DNA of 64,000 bases from Actinobacillus genomosp. 1. GTDB taxonomy: Bacteria > Pseudomonadota > Gammaproteobacteria > Enterobacterales > Pasteurellaceae. This document shows positions 42,143 through 50,897 of this stretch, in pieces. The notes under the pieces were generated by a model. The model ran no database searches. It had not been told where the DNA came from and saw nothing but the letters and a program-made list of their open reading frames with translations. Each line of letters starts with the position of its first letter. The stretch's first letter is position 1. Location: NCBI RefSeq assembly GCF_029774175.1, contig NZ_CP103834.1, positions 1,250,501 through 1,314,500 of the forward strand, in the 5' to 3' direction. A program made the position numbers and the translations under genes.

Positions 42143-42919
42143 TTAGAATTGTTCGCCGTATTCAGGTTTACTGACTTCAGGGAAAGATTTATCTTTATTC
42201 GCTTCGATCAATGCCGCCACTTTTTCTGCAGAATCTTTAACACCCATTTGTTCATAGGCTTTTTGCATATAAGAAAGTGCTTGATAAGTCGGTTTACTGT
42301 CCGGATAGAAACGCATCATTTCTTCCACTCGGTTTACTACCGCAACATAAGCTTCTCGCTCATCATAAAATTTCACGATGGACAATTCGTGCTCAGCCAT
42401 ACGATTAATTAAATACGCCATCCAATTCTGCGCATCTCGCACATACTGGCTTTGCGGATAATGTTGCACAATGGTTTGGAAACTGCCGTACGCATTACGT
42501 ACGCTGTCTAATGCGCGAGAAGCACGATTTACTCCAAAAAAATCTTGGATAAAATTATCGCCTAAGCGAGCATTACTTAAACCGGCTAAATAATAAACGT
42601 AATCCATATTTGCACTATTCGGATAAGCCCGAACAAAACGTTCCGCCGCATCTAACGCTTTATAATACTCCCCCACTTTATAATTTGCGAAAATTAAACT
42701 TAGTTGGGTTTGTTCGCCGAACGTACCTTGCCCGCCCTTTGTACCAACCGCATCTAAATAACGAATCGCCGAATTATAATCGCCGTCTTGTAAATAGGTT
42801 TGACCTTTGGTGTAGAGATCTTGTGCCGATGCTTCTTCTAATTCTTTATTCGCACTTGAACAGCCTACAACTAAAAGTCCTGCTAATACAAGAGAAGCAA
42901 GAGAAGTAAATTTACGCAT
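42143..42919 (-). CDS. bamD: Outer membrane protein assembly lipoprotein BamD
   Basis: A 258-residue essential lipoprotein of the BAM complex that folds beta-barrel proteins such as OmpW into the outer membrane. The lipobox LVVGC places the lipidated cysteine at residue 20. Tetratricopeptide repeats follow (ASAQDLYTKGQTYLQDGDYNSAIRYLDAV; KVGEYYKALDAAERFVRAYPNSANMDYVYYLAGL), together with the HYPQSQYVRDAQNWMAYL segment. Divergent from rluD, as in many gamma-proteobacteria. Confidence 0.96.
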   Translation of the reverse strand: MRKFTSLASLVLAGLLVVGCSSANKELEEASAQDLYTKGQTYLQDGDYNSAIRYLDAVGTKGGQGTFGEQTQLSLIFANYKVGEYYKALDAAERFVRAYPNSANMDYVYYLAGLSNARLGDNFIQDFFGVNRASRALDSVRNAYGSFQTIVQHYPQSQYVRDAQNWMAYLINRMAEHELSIVKFYDEREAYVAVVNRVEEMMRFYPDSKPTYQALSYMQKAYEQMGVKDSAEKVAALIEANKDKSFPEVSKPEYGEQF

Positions 42920-43071
42920 ATGATTTTACCTATAAAAAAGTGTGTGCAATGAAAAGTTAATGTACAATGGTTTGGTTTGACCGATGGCACTTTGCTAAGT
43001 TCATACAGATATGTCTTATTTTATAGAACATCGCTAAATAAGCAACAAACAAATTTTGGAATTTATATTTA

Positions 43072-44049
43072 ATGACTCAACAAATGACATTAACGGCGGA
43101 AGTAACCGCCGACTTATTAGGCTGTCGTCTTGACCAAGCCCTCGCTCAGCTTTTCCCCGACTATTCTCGTTCTAGAATAAAAGTTTGGATTGAGAGCGAT
43201 TTAGTAAAAGTAAACGGCGTAGTGGTAAATAAAGCCCGTGAAAAAGTTTTCGGCGGCGAGCAAGTAGAAATCCAAGCGGAGATCGAAGAAGAAATCCGTT
43301 TCGAGCCGCAAGATATTCCGTTGAATATCGTATATGAAGATGATGATATTATCGTAATTAATAAACCGAAAGATTTAGTTGTTCATCCGGGTGCCGGCAA
43401 TCCGGACGGTACGGTACTGAATGCACTATTACATTACTATCCGCCGATTGCTGAGGTGCCTCGTGCAGGTATCGTGCATCGTTTGGATAAAGACACAACC
43501 GGTTTAATGGTAGTGGCGAAAAACATTCCGGCACAAACCCATTTAGTAACCGCATTACAAAAACGCCGTATTACGCGTGAATACGAAGCGGTAGCAAGCG
43601 GGGTGATGACACAAGGCGGTAAAGTGGATGAGCCGATGGCACGCCATCCAACCAAACGTACCGCAATGGCAGTACACCCGATGGGTAAACCGGCGGTTAC
43701 CCATTATCGTATTATGGAGCGTTTCCGTAACTATACTCGCCTACGTTTACGCTTGGAAACCGGTCGTACTCACCAAATTCGCGTACATATGGCGCATATT
43801 GCTCATCCGCTATTAGGCGATCAACTCTATGGCGGTCGCCCTCGTCCGCCGAAAGGGGCAAGTGAGGAATTTTTAGCTGTATTACGCGGTTTTCAACGCC
43901 AAGCATTACACGCAACTATGCTACGTTTAGAACATCCGATTACCGGCGAATTAATGGAATGGCACGCTCCGTTGCCGGACGATTTTGTTGAATTAATCGA
44001 AGCCTTAAAAGCCGATTATCAACTTTATAAAGACGATTTGGACTATTAA
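43072..44049 (+). CDS. rluD: 23S rRNA pseudouridine(1911/1915/1917) synthase
   Basis: A 325-residue enzyme modifying helix 69 of 23S rRNA. An N-terminal S4 RNA-binding domain (CRLDQALAQLFPDYSRSRIKVWI, near residues 17-40) is followed by the RluA-type catalytic domain. The active-site Asp is in IVHRLDKDTTGLMVVAK near residue 139, and the TGRTHQIRVHMAHIAHPLLGD block follows. Length and arrangement match E. coli RluD; its neighbour bamD is the classical partner locus. Confidence 0.95.
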   Translation: MTQQMTLTAEVTADLLGCRLDQALAQLFPDYSRSRIKVWIESDLVKVNGVVVNKAREKVFGGEQVEIQAEIEEEIRFEPQDIPLNIVYEDDDIIVINKPKDLVVHPGAGNPDGTVLNALLHYYPPIAEVPRAGIVHRLDKDTTGLMVVAKNIPAQTHLVTALQKRRITREYEAVASGVMTQGGKVDEPMARHPTKRTAMAVHPMGKPAVTHYRIMERFRNYTRLRLRLETGRTHQIRVHMAHIAHPLLGDQLYGGRPRPPKGASEEFLAVLRGFQRQALHATMLRLEHPITGELMEWHAPLPDDFVELIEALKADYQLYKDDLDY

Positions 44050-44051
44050 TG

Positions 44052-44089
44052 TAAAAAGTCTGTAGCCTTGAACGGTTACAGACTTTTTG
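44052..44089. terminator. Bidirectional terminator between rluD and the YwiC-like gene
   Basis: AAAAAGTCTGTAGCC (44053-44067) pairs with GGTTACAGACTTTTT (44074-44088): 15 bp with one wobble, an A-run on one side and a T-run on the other. Confidence 0.85.
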
Positions 44090-44090
44090 T

Positions 44091-44804
44091 TTATGGCGAG
44101 TACATCAAACAGATAAAGAAAATAAAAACGGTAATAAATTCTAACATACCGATTTGCTTCACGTTTAAGCCGAAACTTGGTATCAGCGCAGCACGTATAA
44201 ATCCGATTAAATAGGCAAAATACAGTCCTTTATAACCTAAAAACCAATAAATCACCGCTAACAATAAATGTAAAGCAAGGCTTAACTCCATAAATAACGG
44301 ATTTCTTCTCTCTCGCACCATACTTTTTACATAAAAAGTTGTAGCAATGAAAAACAATGTCGGGTGAATTAAAACCGCCCAATCATATCCCCCACCGATT
44401 AAATAACCGCTTGCCACACCAATCACACCAAAGGTTAGAATACCGGCAATATCGTTATTTAAATGACGTTCGTCTTTTTGCTTTGCATAATAAGTTTGTA
44501 CCAAGCCAAGCGGTAAAATAATCAACAAAAATTGCAAAATACCCGGTTTATGTATCACTACCGGCAAAGCAAAACATAGACTTAAAGTAAAATAAATGAT
44601 TGCCCATTTTTTATTACGAGCGGTCGTTTTTTTGCTAAATAATGCAAGATAAGGATATGAGAAGAGATAAAGAAATAACCAAGAAAGGGCAAACCAAAGA
44701 TGAAGTAAACTAAAACCACTTTTAAATCCGGCATACAAAAACGGCACAAATGCCATCACTAACGCACCGTGCTGATTTGAAATAACCGGTTTATCTTTTA
44801 GCAT
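44091..44804 (-). CDS. YwiC-like integral membrane protein
   Basis: A 237-residue multi-spanning membrane protein with about eight hydrophobic segments. The N-terminal SNQHGALVMAFVPFLYAG (Asn-Gln-His-Gly near residue 9) is the hallmark of the YwiC-like family, whose function is not established. There is no signal peptide. It is convergent with rluD and lies upstream of the pfkA terminator in the opposite transcription unit order (pfkA is behind it). I have no functional clue beyond membrane location. Confidence 0.78.
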   Translation of the reverse strand: MLKDKPVISNQHGALVMAFVPFLYAGFKSGFSLLHLWFALSWLFLYLFSYPYLALFSKKTTARNKKWAIIYFTLSLCFALPVVIHKPGILQFLLIILPLGLVQTYYAKQKDERHLNNDIAGILTFGVIGVASGYLIGGGYDWAVLIHPTLFFIATTFYVKSMVRERRNPLFMELSLALHLLLAVIYWFLGYKGLYFAYLIGFIRAALIPSFGLNVKQIGMLEFITVFIFFICLMYSP

Positions 44805-44821
44805 AACGTATCCTTACATAA

Positions 44822-44850
44822 AACAAAAGGCGACTAAAATAGTCGCCTTT
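44822..44850 (-). terminator. Terminator of pfkA
   Basis: AAAGGCGACTA (44826-44836) and TAGTCGCCTTT (44840-44850) form a perfect 11-bp stem with a 3-base loop. On the minus strand it is followed by TTGTTTTA. Confidence 0.85.
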
Positions 44851-44865
44851 GTATTCTAAGGAAAA

Positions 44866-45840
44866 TTAAAATAATTTTCTAGCCGCTTCAAACAGTTCTT
44901 CTTTGAACGGACGACGCATATTGTTGATCGCATCAATAATATCATGGTGTACCAAATTTTCATTTTTGATACCAACGCAACGACCGCCGTAACCTTGTAA
45001 TAAAAGATCTACCGCATATACGCCCATACGAGAAGCTAAAATTCGGTCGAACGGACAAGGCGCACCGCCGCGTTGAATATGGCCTAACACGGTTGCACGG
45101 GTTTCATGGCCGAAACGATCTTCAATTTCTTTTGCAAGAGCTTGAACGTCCGTCATCAATTCGGTAATTGCAATAATTGCGTGACGTTTACCTTTACTGA
45201 AACCGTCTTCGATATTACGCATTAACGATTCTTTATCTAGACCTTTTTCCGGCACGATAATATATTCACAACCGCTTGCCAATGCCGCGCTAATGGTTAA
45301 ATCTCCACAGTGACGTCCCATAATTTCTACGATAGAAATACGTTGATGTGAAGTCGAAGTATCACGTAAACGGTCAATCGCTTCTACTGCCGTTTCTAAT
45401 GCGGTTTGATAACCGATAGTGTAATCAGTACCTACAATATCGTTATCAATCGTACCCGGAATACCGATACACGGATAACCGAATTCTTCGGTTAAAAGTT
45501 TAGCCCCCATATACGAACCGTCACCGCCGATAACAACCAACGCATCAATATTATATTTTTTAAGCGTTTCTACTGATTTTTTGCGCACTTCAGGATCTTT
45601 AAATTGCGGGAAACGCGCCGAACCTAAGAAGGTACCGCCACGATTGATGGTTTCCGACACGGAACGTCTATCAAGCGGAATTACTCGGTCGGTATATAAT
45701 CCGTAGTAACCGTCTTGAACACCGCATACTTCTAAGCCTTCGTTTAATGCGGCACGCACCACACCGCGAATCGCAGCATTCATACCCGGTGCGTCACCTC
45801 CACTGGTTAGCACGGCAATTTTTTTGATTTGTTTAGCCAT
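44866..45840 (-). CDS. pfkA: ATP-dependent 6-phosphofructokinase
   Basis: A 324-residue glycolytic enzyme phosphorylating fructose-6-phosphate. The ATP-binding IAVLTSGGDAPGMNAAIRG, GGDGSYMGA, the catalytic GTIDNDI...GTD and the signature HIQRGGAPCPFDRI are all present. AAGGTG sits 6 bases before the ATG at 45840, so this is preferred over an in-frame GTG at 45849. Shares the glycolysis theme with eno and pgi, though they are separate loci. Confidence 0.97.
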   Translation of the reverse strand: MAKQIKKIAVLTSGGDAPGMNAAIRGVVRAALNEGLEVCGVQDGYYGLYTDRVIPLDRRSVSETINRGGTFLGSARFPQFKDPEVRKKSVETLKKYNIDALVVIGGDGSYMGAKLLTEEFGYPCIGIPGTIDNDIVGTDYTIGYQTALETAVEAIDRLRDTSTSHQRISIVEIMGRHCGDLTISAALASGCEYIIVPEKGLDKESLMRNIEDGFSKGKRHAIIAITELMTDVQALAKEIEDRFGHETRATVLGHIQRGGAPCPFDRILASRMGVYAVDLLLQGYGGRCVGIKNENLVHHDIIDAINNMRRPFKEELFEAARKLF

Positions 45841-45948
45841 TTTTGACACCTTTTGCTATAAATTTAAATTTTAAAATAAATCGAAAATTGGCGGCAAGAT
45901 TACCTTATTTAGGGTATTCATTCTAGTGCTATTTCATCTTTTTTTGAT

Positions 45949-47154
45949 CTAATCAAGCAAAATCTCCAAGGCTAAATCCAACGCATTGAAGAATTTCTCC
46001 AATTCTTGCGGAGCAGTATAATGCACCAATGAAATTCTTAACGTACCTCTTTGTTGCAAATAACGTAAATACGGCTTCGCACAATGCTCTCCCGAACGTA
46101 ATGCAATTTTACTTTCGGTTATAATCGCCGCAATATCGGCATGATGAATCCCCTCAAATGCAAAACTTATCGTAGAACAGCCCGGCTGAGAAAAAATTTG
46201 AATATTTTTATAATTTTTTAACCGCTTATAAGCCTCGTCCGCCAAGTTATCCACCGCACGATTCAATGCGTTGAAATCCCATTGTTCCAGCCATTCCAAC
46301 GTTTTACCGAAACCAATGATACCGGCAATATTCGGTGTACCGGCTTCCAGCCGATAAGGTAATGCCGCCACAGAAAGTGTCGATTCCGAAATGTCTTCTA
46401 ACATCTTACCACCGAAAAATAGCGGTCGAATTTGCTCCAAACTTTGCAATTTTCCGGTTAAAACGCCCACGCCGGTCGGTCCATACATTTTATGAGCCGA
46501 AAAAGCATAAAAATCCGCATCTAATTTTTGTACGTCCACCTTTTCGCAACATACCGCTTGGGCGCAATCCAATAAGATTTTTGCATTCGAATATTGGCGA
46601 ATTATTGGAATGAGTTGTTCAACCAGCTGGCGAACACCGGTAACGTTGGAAACTAGATTCAACGCAACGATTTTAGTTCTGTCAGAAATCGCTTGCTGTA
46701 AAGCGGTCGGATTTAGCTGAAAATTTGCATCCAACGGCAATACGATCAATTTGGCTTGCTTACGCTGCGCTAATTGTTGCCAAGGAATAAAATTCGCATG
46801 ATGTTCGGCTACGGAAATAATGATTTCATCTCCGGCTGCCAGTAAATGTTCCAAACCGTACGCCACTAAATTAATTGCGTGCGTAGTCCCGCTTGTCCAG
46901 ATGACCGCATGACGAGATTCCACATTAAAACGAGTGGTAACCAAATCTCTTGCTCGCTCATAGGCTTGGCTCTGTGCCAGATCATATTGGCTGCGGTGTA
47001 CTGATCCCGCCGAAGCATAAAATTCGGCGGTACTATCCATCAATACTTGCGGCTTTAAGGTGGTCGCCGCCGAATCCAAATAGCTCCATGATGCTTGCTG
47101 CTTAAAAAAAGGAAACTCGGATCTAAATGCTTCTGTGATTTGTTGCATATTCAT
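45949..47154 (-). CDS. csdA: Cysteine desulfurase, CsdA/SufS type
   Basis: A 401-residue pyridoxal-phosphate enzyme that removes sulfur from cysteine for cluster or cofactor assembly. The PLP lysine lies in AFSAHKMYGPTG near residue 224. The mobile catalytic cysteine is in RSGEHCAKP near residue 357. The short catalytic loop and SYLDSAATTLKP start put it in group II (CsdA/SufS) rather than IscS. It overlaps the preceding nuclease gene by one base (TAATG), so translation is coupled. No csdE or sufE is seen next to it. Confidence 0.9.
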   Translation of the reverse strand: MNMQQITEAFRSEFPFFKQQASWSYLDSAATTLKPQVLMDSTAEFYASAGSVHRSQYDLAQSQAYERARDLVTTRFNVESRHAVIWTSGTTHAINLVAYGLEHLLAAGDEIIISVAEHHANFIPWQQLAQRKQAKLIVLPLDANFQLNPTALQQAISDRTKIVALNLVSNVTGVRQLVEQLIPIIRQYSNAKILLDCAQAVCCEKVDVQKLDADFYAFSAHKMYGPTGVGVLTGKLQSLEQIRPLFFGGKMLEDISESTLSVAALPYRLEAGTPNIAGIIGFGKTLEWLEQWDFNALNRAVDNLADEAYKRLKNYKNIQIFSQPGCSTISFAFEGIHHADIAAIITESKIALRSGEHCAKPYLRYLQQRGTLRISLVHYTAPQELEKFFNALDLALEILLD

Positions 47155-47852
47155 TAACGTACTGCCTCTCGATATAATTTATTACAAGGAATACCATCGT
47201 GATTACCGTCCATAGTCTTAGAACCGCATTGGTCGAAATAACGTTTCGCACTTTGGTAATCACTAAAATCACGACAATGTAATACTTTATGACAATCTAC
47301 GGTTTTGGGCTTGTCAAGCGGTCGTTTTTTCCAAATCTTTTGCCAATTCCAATCGGAATCAGATCGCTTGTCAGCCTGATGAACTTGCCGCCATTGCGCA
47401 GGATTAATCGGCGATTTATCTTGCCATAATCCTTGTTTTTCTTGCTTGGCTTTTAACATTGCCCGCTCATAAATCGGCAAAGTTTCACGATATGCCCACG
47501 CCATACCCTTTTGCACTAATAATAAATTGATATTGCGTTCCCGCTCGTCATAAATTACCGCCAATAAACGTTGATAGCGATCATAACCTTGGCTATGCAA
47601 CATAACCTGTTTCTTAAAGACTAAATTTGCCAATGCCTGTTTCGCTTTATTACCGTACGGTTGTGCGGATTCCGGTGCATCAATATGCAACAAACGCACC
47701 TTAAGCGGTTTACGTTGATATAAACAGGTCAGCGTATCGCCATCACTGATCCCCACTACTTTACAACTGATCGCATTGTCAGAAACGGCATACAGAAATG
47801 GAGAAATTAAACTCAAAAAGATGAATAAAACTAAAGAATAAATAACGTTCAT
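47154..47852 (-). CDS. Exported staphylococcal-type nuclease with excalibur domain
   Basis: A 232-residue protein with a signal peptide (about residues 1-22, VLFIFLSLISPFLYA). A thermonuclease (SNase) domain follows: VVGISDGDTLTCLYQRKPLKVRLLHIDAPES holds the catalytic Asp and the first Arg, and WAYRETLPIYERAMLKAKQEKQGLW the rest. After a basic linker, residues 189-228 have two cysteines each side of FSDYQSAKRYFDQCG and DGNHDGIPC, an excalibur calcium-binding motif. It would degrade DNA and RNA outside the cytoplasm; roles in nutrition or freeing cells from DNA nets are speculation. It is the first gene of a two-gene unit with csdA. Confidence 0.87.
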   Translation of the reverse strand: MNVIYSLVLFIFLSLISPFLYAVSDNAISCKVVGISDGDTLTCLYQRKPLKVRLLHIDAPESAQPYGNKAKQALANLVFKKQVMLHSQGYDRYQRLLAVIYDERERNINLLLVQKGMAWAYRETLPIYERAMLKAKQEKQGLWQDKSPINPAQWRQVHQADKRSDSDWNWQKIWKKRPLDKPKTVDCHKVLHCRDFSDYQSAKRYFDQCGSKTMDGNHDGIPCNKLYREAVR

Positions 47853-47857
47853 ACAAA

Positions 47858-47889
47858 ATAAAAAAGTGTAGGTATTACCCTACACTTTA
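47858..47889 (-). terminator. Terminator of the sodium symporter gene
   Basis: AAAGTGTAGG (47863-47872) and CCTACACTTT (47879-47888) form a 10-bp stem followed on the minus strand by a T-run. Confidence 0.82.
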
Positions 47890-47917
47890 ACAGATTTTCC
47901 ATGACTCGGCGTGAATC

Positions 47918-49285
47918 TTATTCGAGTTCACCGTTTTTTAAACGAGCAAAATAACTTTTGGTTTCTTCTATAATCACTTTACGCAATGCGATTAAAGCGA
48001 TGAGATTCGGGAACGCCATTAAACCGTTTACAATATCCGCAATCGTCCAGATTGTATTTAGTTGTAAGAACGGGGCGGAAGCAATTAAGAGAATAAACAG
48101 TAAACGATAGAATTTAATTCCTTGCGTTTTGCCGTTGGTTAAATAAACAAAACAACGTTCACCGTAATAGCACCAGCCTAAAATAGTGGTAAAGGCGAAG
48201 AAAATCAGTCCGACCGTGACAATCACCGCACCAAATGAACTTTCCAAGCCTTGGTTAAACGCAAGATTGGTTAATTCCGCGCCTTCGGCTTCGCCTGTCC
48301 AAGCACCGGTTAATACAATCACTAAACCTGTCATAGTACAAACAATAATCGTATCCAAGAAAGTACCGGTCATCGAGATTAAACCTTGGCGTACAGGTTC
48401 TTTAGTTTGTGCCGCAGCCGCCGCAATCGGTGCGGAACCTAAACCCGATTCGTTCGAGAAAATACCGCGTGCCACCCCTAACTGAATCGCTTGCATCACG
48501 GTAAAACCGAATACGCCGCCGACCGCTGCTTCCGGGTCAAAAGCCGCATGTACAATCAATACTATCGCATCCGGCACTTTCTCTGCATTCAGAATTAATA
48601 CGCTGAGTGAAGCAATTACATAAGCGACCGCCATAAACGGTACGATGATCGTTGCAATTTTAGAAATACGTTTCACTCCGCCTAAAACAATCGAAGCCAC
48701 AATTAAAGTTAATACGATAGCACTAAATACTACCGGTACATCAAAAGTCGATTCTAACGAATGCGTAATACCGTTTACTTGCGGGAAAGTACCGATACCT
48801 AATAAGGCAACCAATACGCCGAAGAAAGCGAATGCTTTCGCCAGCCATTTCCATTTTTTGCCCATACCCATTTCGATATAGTACATCGGACCGCCGGCAA
48901 CAAAGCCGTCTTTATCACGCCCACGGAATTTGATTGCCAATAAGCCTTCCGCATATTTAGTCGCCATACCGAATAAGGCAATCAACCACATCCAAAATAA
49001 CGCACCCGGCCCGCCCGAGTGGATTGCAGTCGCCACACCGACAATATTACCGGTACCGATAGTTGCGGCAAGCGCAGTAGAAAGTGCGGCAAAAGCGGAA
49101 ATATCGCCCGATTGTCCTTTACCTTTTTCCGGTTTGAACATATAGACGAAAGCACGCGGAAGTTGCGAAATCTGAATACCTTTCAAAGCACAAGTCAGAT
49201 AAATACCCACGCCGGAAAGTAAAATTAAAAGTGGTGCGCCCCAAATAAGGCTATTAATTTGATTAAGAATTGCGTCAAATGACAT
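47918..49285 (-). CDS. Sodium:alanine/glycine symporter (AGCS family)
   Basis: A 455-residue inner-membrane transporter with about 11 hydrophobic segments. Motifs GTGNIVGVATAIHSGGPGALFWMW (near residue 77) and ARGIFSNESGLGSAPIAAAAAQT (near 270) are diagnostic of the alanine or glycine:cation symporter family. A GAGGAA ribosome site precedes the ATG. The leader contains a tandem glycine riboswitch, strong evidence that glycine (perhaps with alanine) is the physiological substrate. A PurR palindrome lies upstream of the promoter. Confidence 0.93.
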   Translation of the reverse strand: MSFDAILNQINSLIWGAPLLILLSGVGIYLTCALKGIQISQLPRAFVYMFKPEKGKGQSGDISAFAALSTALAATIGTGNIVGVATAIHSGGPGALFWMWLIALFGMATKYAEGLLAIKFRGRDKDGFVAGGPMYYIEMGMGKKWKWLAKAFAFFGVLVALLGIGTFPQVNGITHSLESTFDVPVVFSAIVLTLIVASIVLGGVKRISKIATIIVPFMAVAYVIASLSVLILNAEKVPDAIVLIVHAAFDPEAAVGGVFGFTVMQAIQLGVARGIFSNESGLGSAPIAAAAAQTKEPVRQGLISMTGTFLDTIIVCTMTGLVIVLTGAWTGEAEGAELTNLAFNQGLESSFGAVIVTVGLIFFAFTTILGWCYYGERCFVYLTNGKTQGIKFYRLLFILLIASAPFLQLNTIWTIADIVNGLMAFPNLIALIALRKVIIEETKSYFARLKNGELE

Positions 49286-49395
49286 GATGGTTCCTCGTAA
49301 ACTTAACTTACAAGGAAAGAAAAGCAGGCTATAAGCGGTTGAATTTCATCTAAAATTGACAAAACCCCACAACACAAATAGAAAATAGGTTGTAC

Positions 49396-49592
49396 TTTTC
49401 TCCCCTGTCCTTTTGCCTGAGCGTTTCATGCTTACGCACTTGCGCCTTCGGCGTCCATTCTCCATTAACTACATGGATTGGATCTCTCCAAGGGTTCGTC
49501 CAGTAACTGTCCTCGCTATTGCTAGCACCTGAAAGATTTTACCTCGTCGGTAGAGCTTAACGCTCTTCTCCAGCTACCTTCATCCGAACGTA
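49396..49592 (-). promoter_or_regulatory. Tandem glycine riboswitch in the leader of the symporter gene
   Basis: Two glycine aptamers on the minus strand. Aptamer 1 (about 49592-49500) has GGAGAAGAGC, ACCGACGAGGTAAAA and CAGGT, a GCTA-GCAA-TAGC hairpin, then GAGGACAG. Aptamer 2 (about 49490-49396) is more canonical, with GGAGAG, a long P-arm, GACGCCGAAGGCGCAAG, and CTCAGGCAAAAGGACAGGGGAG (core split over 49421-49398). The order and linker match tandem glycine riboswitches. No clear intrinsic terminator is seen between the aptamers and the start codon, so the mode of control is open. Confidence 0.88.
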
Positions 49593-49616
49593 TCTTTTAA
49601 AAAAAGAATGCGCGGA

Positions 49617-49644
49617 ATTTTACCGATTCTTTAAAAATCGTCAA
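49617..49644 (-). promoter_or_regulatory. Sigma-70 promoter for the glycine riboswitch/symporter
   Basis: On the minus strand -35 TTGACG (49644-49639), 16-base spacer and -10 TAAAAT (49622-49617) predict a transcript starting near 49610, a few bases before aptamer 1. Confidence 0.65.
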
Positions 49645-49664
49645 TAGGCTGAAAACATATTTTT

Positions 49665-49680
49665 AAGCAAACGTTTGCTT
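49665..49680. promoter_or_regulatory. PurR-type palindromic operator upstream of the symporter promoter
   Basis: AAGCAAACGTTTGCTT is a perfect 16-bp palindrome that fits the PurR consensus at every defined position. It is centred about 60 bases upstream of the predicted start, upstream of the -35 element. Confidence 0.7.
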
Positions 49681-49710
49681 TTTGATTATAGTTTACACAA
49701 ACTAATAAAA

Positions 49711-49743
49711 AAGCGACCGCTATCATGATGCTAACGATCGCTT
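49711..49743 (-). terminator. Terminator of the AI-2E-family gene
   Basis: On the minus strand AAAGCGATCG pairs with CGGTCGCTTT (one G-T wobble) around a 15-base loop, followed by TTTTATT. Confidence 0.5.
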
Positions 49744-49751
49744 TCTTGCAT

Positions 49752-50804
49752 TTAACGACGTGTCGGTACTTCTTCTATATCGCCCAGTAATACCGCATAA
49801 CGACGAGTCGAACGCCCCGACTCCAAGGCGATTTTTAACGCCATAGTGAGCGGTACCGACAGTAACATACCGACCGTGCCTAACAACCACCCCCAGAACA
49901 ATAAAGATAAGAACACGACAAGAGTCGAAAGACCGAGACGCTTACCCATCATTTTCGGTTCCAATACGTTACCGAACAACATATTAATACCGACTACACC
50001 GATAAGTACGCCGATACCGATTGAGAATCCGTTTAATAATAAGGCTTGCAATACGATCGGAATACCGGCTAAAAACGAGCCGATATTCGGAATATAATTG
50101 AGTAAAAACGCCAGTGTCGCCCAAAGCACCGCATATTGTACGTCCAGCACAATCAGTAAAATCCAAATCGAGATACCGGTTAGTGCGCTTACCACCGTTT
50201 TTACGCCTAAATAACCGATTACCCCGTCTAACACTTGATTCAAATAATATTCTTCATTCGATAAATCATCATCCGGACTTAACGCTAAGGCAAGCTTATA
50301 TTTTGCCATCGGTGATTCGAACAACATAAAAATCACCACTAAAAATAACACGAAAATATTAGATACCACACCGGAAAAGCTAAGCAACAAGCGGCTGACA
50401 AAATTCATTACCACGCTTGGGTCGAATTTATTCAGCACATCTTCTTGAGTAACGCTGATCGGTAAGTTATAGGCTTTAATCAAAGCGAAAACCGTTTCTA
50501 AACGCTCGGTTAATAACACTTTATATTGCGGAATCGAAGCGGTAAATTCCTGAATCGCACCGTTTATCATACCGGCTAGGAAAAAGAAAACTAAGACGAT
50601 TAAACCGAGCAATAAACTTATTGCCAGTCCTAACGGAATATACCGCTTGGTCATAAACTTAATAATCGGCGAGCAAATAATCGCAATAAATAATGACAAC
50701 AAGAAAGGAATAATAATTTCACCCGCCATTTTTACACCGGCAAGAATCACGATGATTGACGCCGTGGCGACTAATACTTTAGTTAATGAAGATCTATGTT
50801 CCAT
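49752..50804 (-). CDS. AI-2E (PerM/TqsA) family transporter
   Basis: A 350-residue membrane protein with seven to eight hydrophobic segments. The N-terminal pair (VLVATASIIVILAGVKMAGEIIIPFLLSLFIAIICSPI) and C-terminal PNIGSFLAG and EPKMMGKRLGLSTLVVFLSLLFWGWLLG are the AI-2E family signature. Some members export autoinducer-2, others are sodium/proton antiporters or have unknown roles, so the substrate is uncertain. It starts at the ATG at 50804, preceded by GGAG; the upstream extension to 50828 lacks one. Confidence 0.87.
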   Translation of the reverse strand: MEHRSSLTKVLVATASIIVILAGVKMAGEIIIPFLLSLFIAIICSPIIKFMTKRYIPLGLAISLLLGLIVLVFFFLAGMINGAIQEFTASIPQYKVLLTERLETVFALIKAYNLPISVTQEDVLNKFDPSVVMNFVSRLLLSFSGVVSNIFVLFLVVIFMLFESPMAKYKLALALSPDDDLSNEEYYLNQVLDGVIGYLGVKTVVSALTGISIWILLIVLDVQYAVLWATLAFLLNYIPNIGSFLAGIPIVLQALLLNGFSIGIGVLIGVVGINMLFGNVLEPKMMGKRLGLSTLVVFLSLLFWGWLLGTVGMLLSVPLTMALKIALESGRSTRRYAVLLGDIEEVPTRR

Positions 50805-50862
50805 AATACTCCGAAAACAAGCGGTCAAATTTTGATAAATTTTTACAATTCACACATCATAA

Positions 50863-50891
50863 ACAAAGAGGCGATTACTCAATCGCCTCTT
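50863..50891 (-). terminator. Terminator of the cytochrome b562 gene
   Basis: AAGAGGCGATT and AATCGCCTCTT (50881-50891) form a perfect 11-bp stem with a 4-base loop; TTTGTTTA follows on the minus strand. Confidence 0.85.
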
Positions 50892-50897
50892 CAATCG

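Noticed and set aside
49381..49420. ACAAC/GTTGT stem as an intrinsic terminator of the glycine riboswitch
   Set aside because: Only a short A/T-rich stem; too weak to call without a folding calculation.
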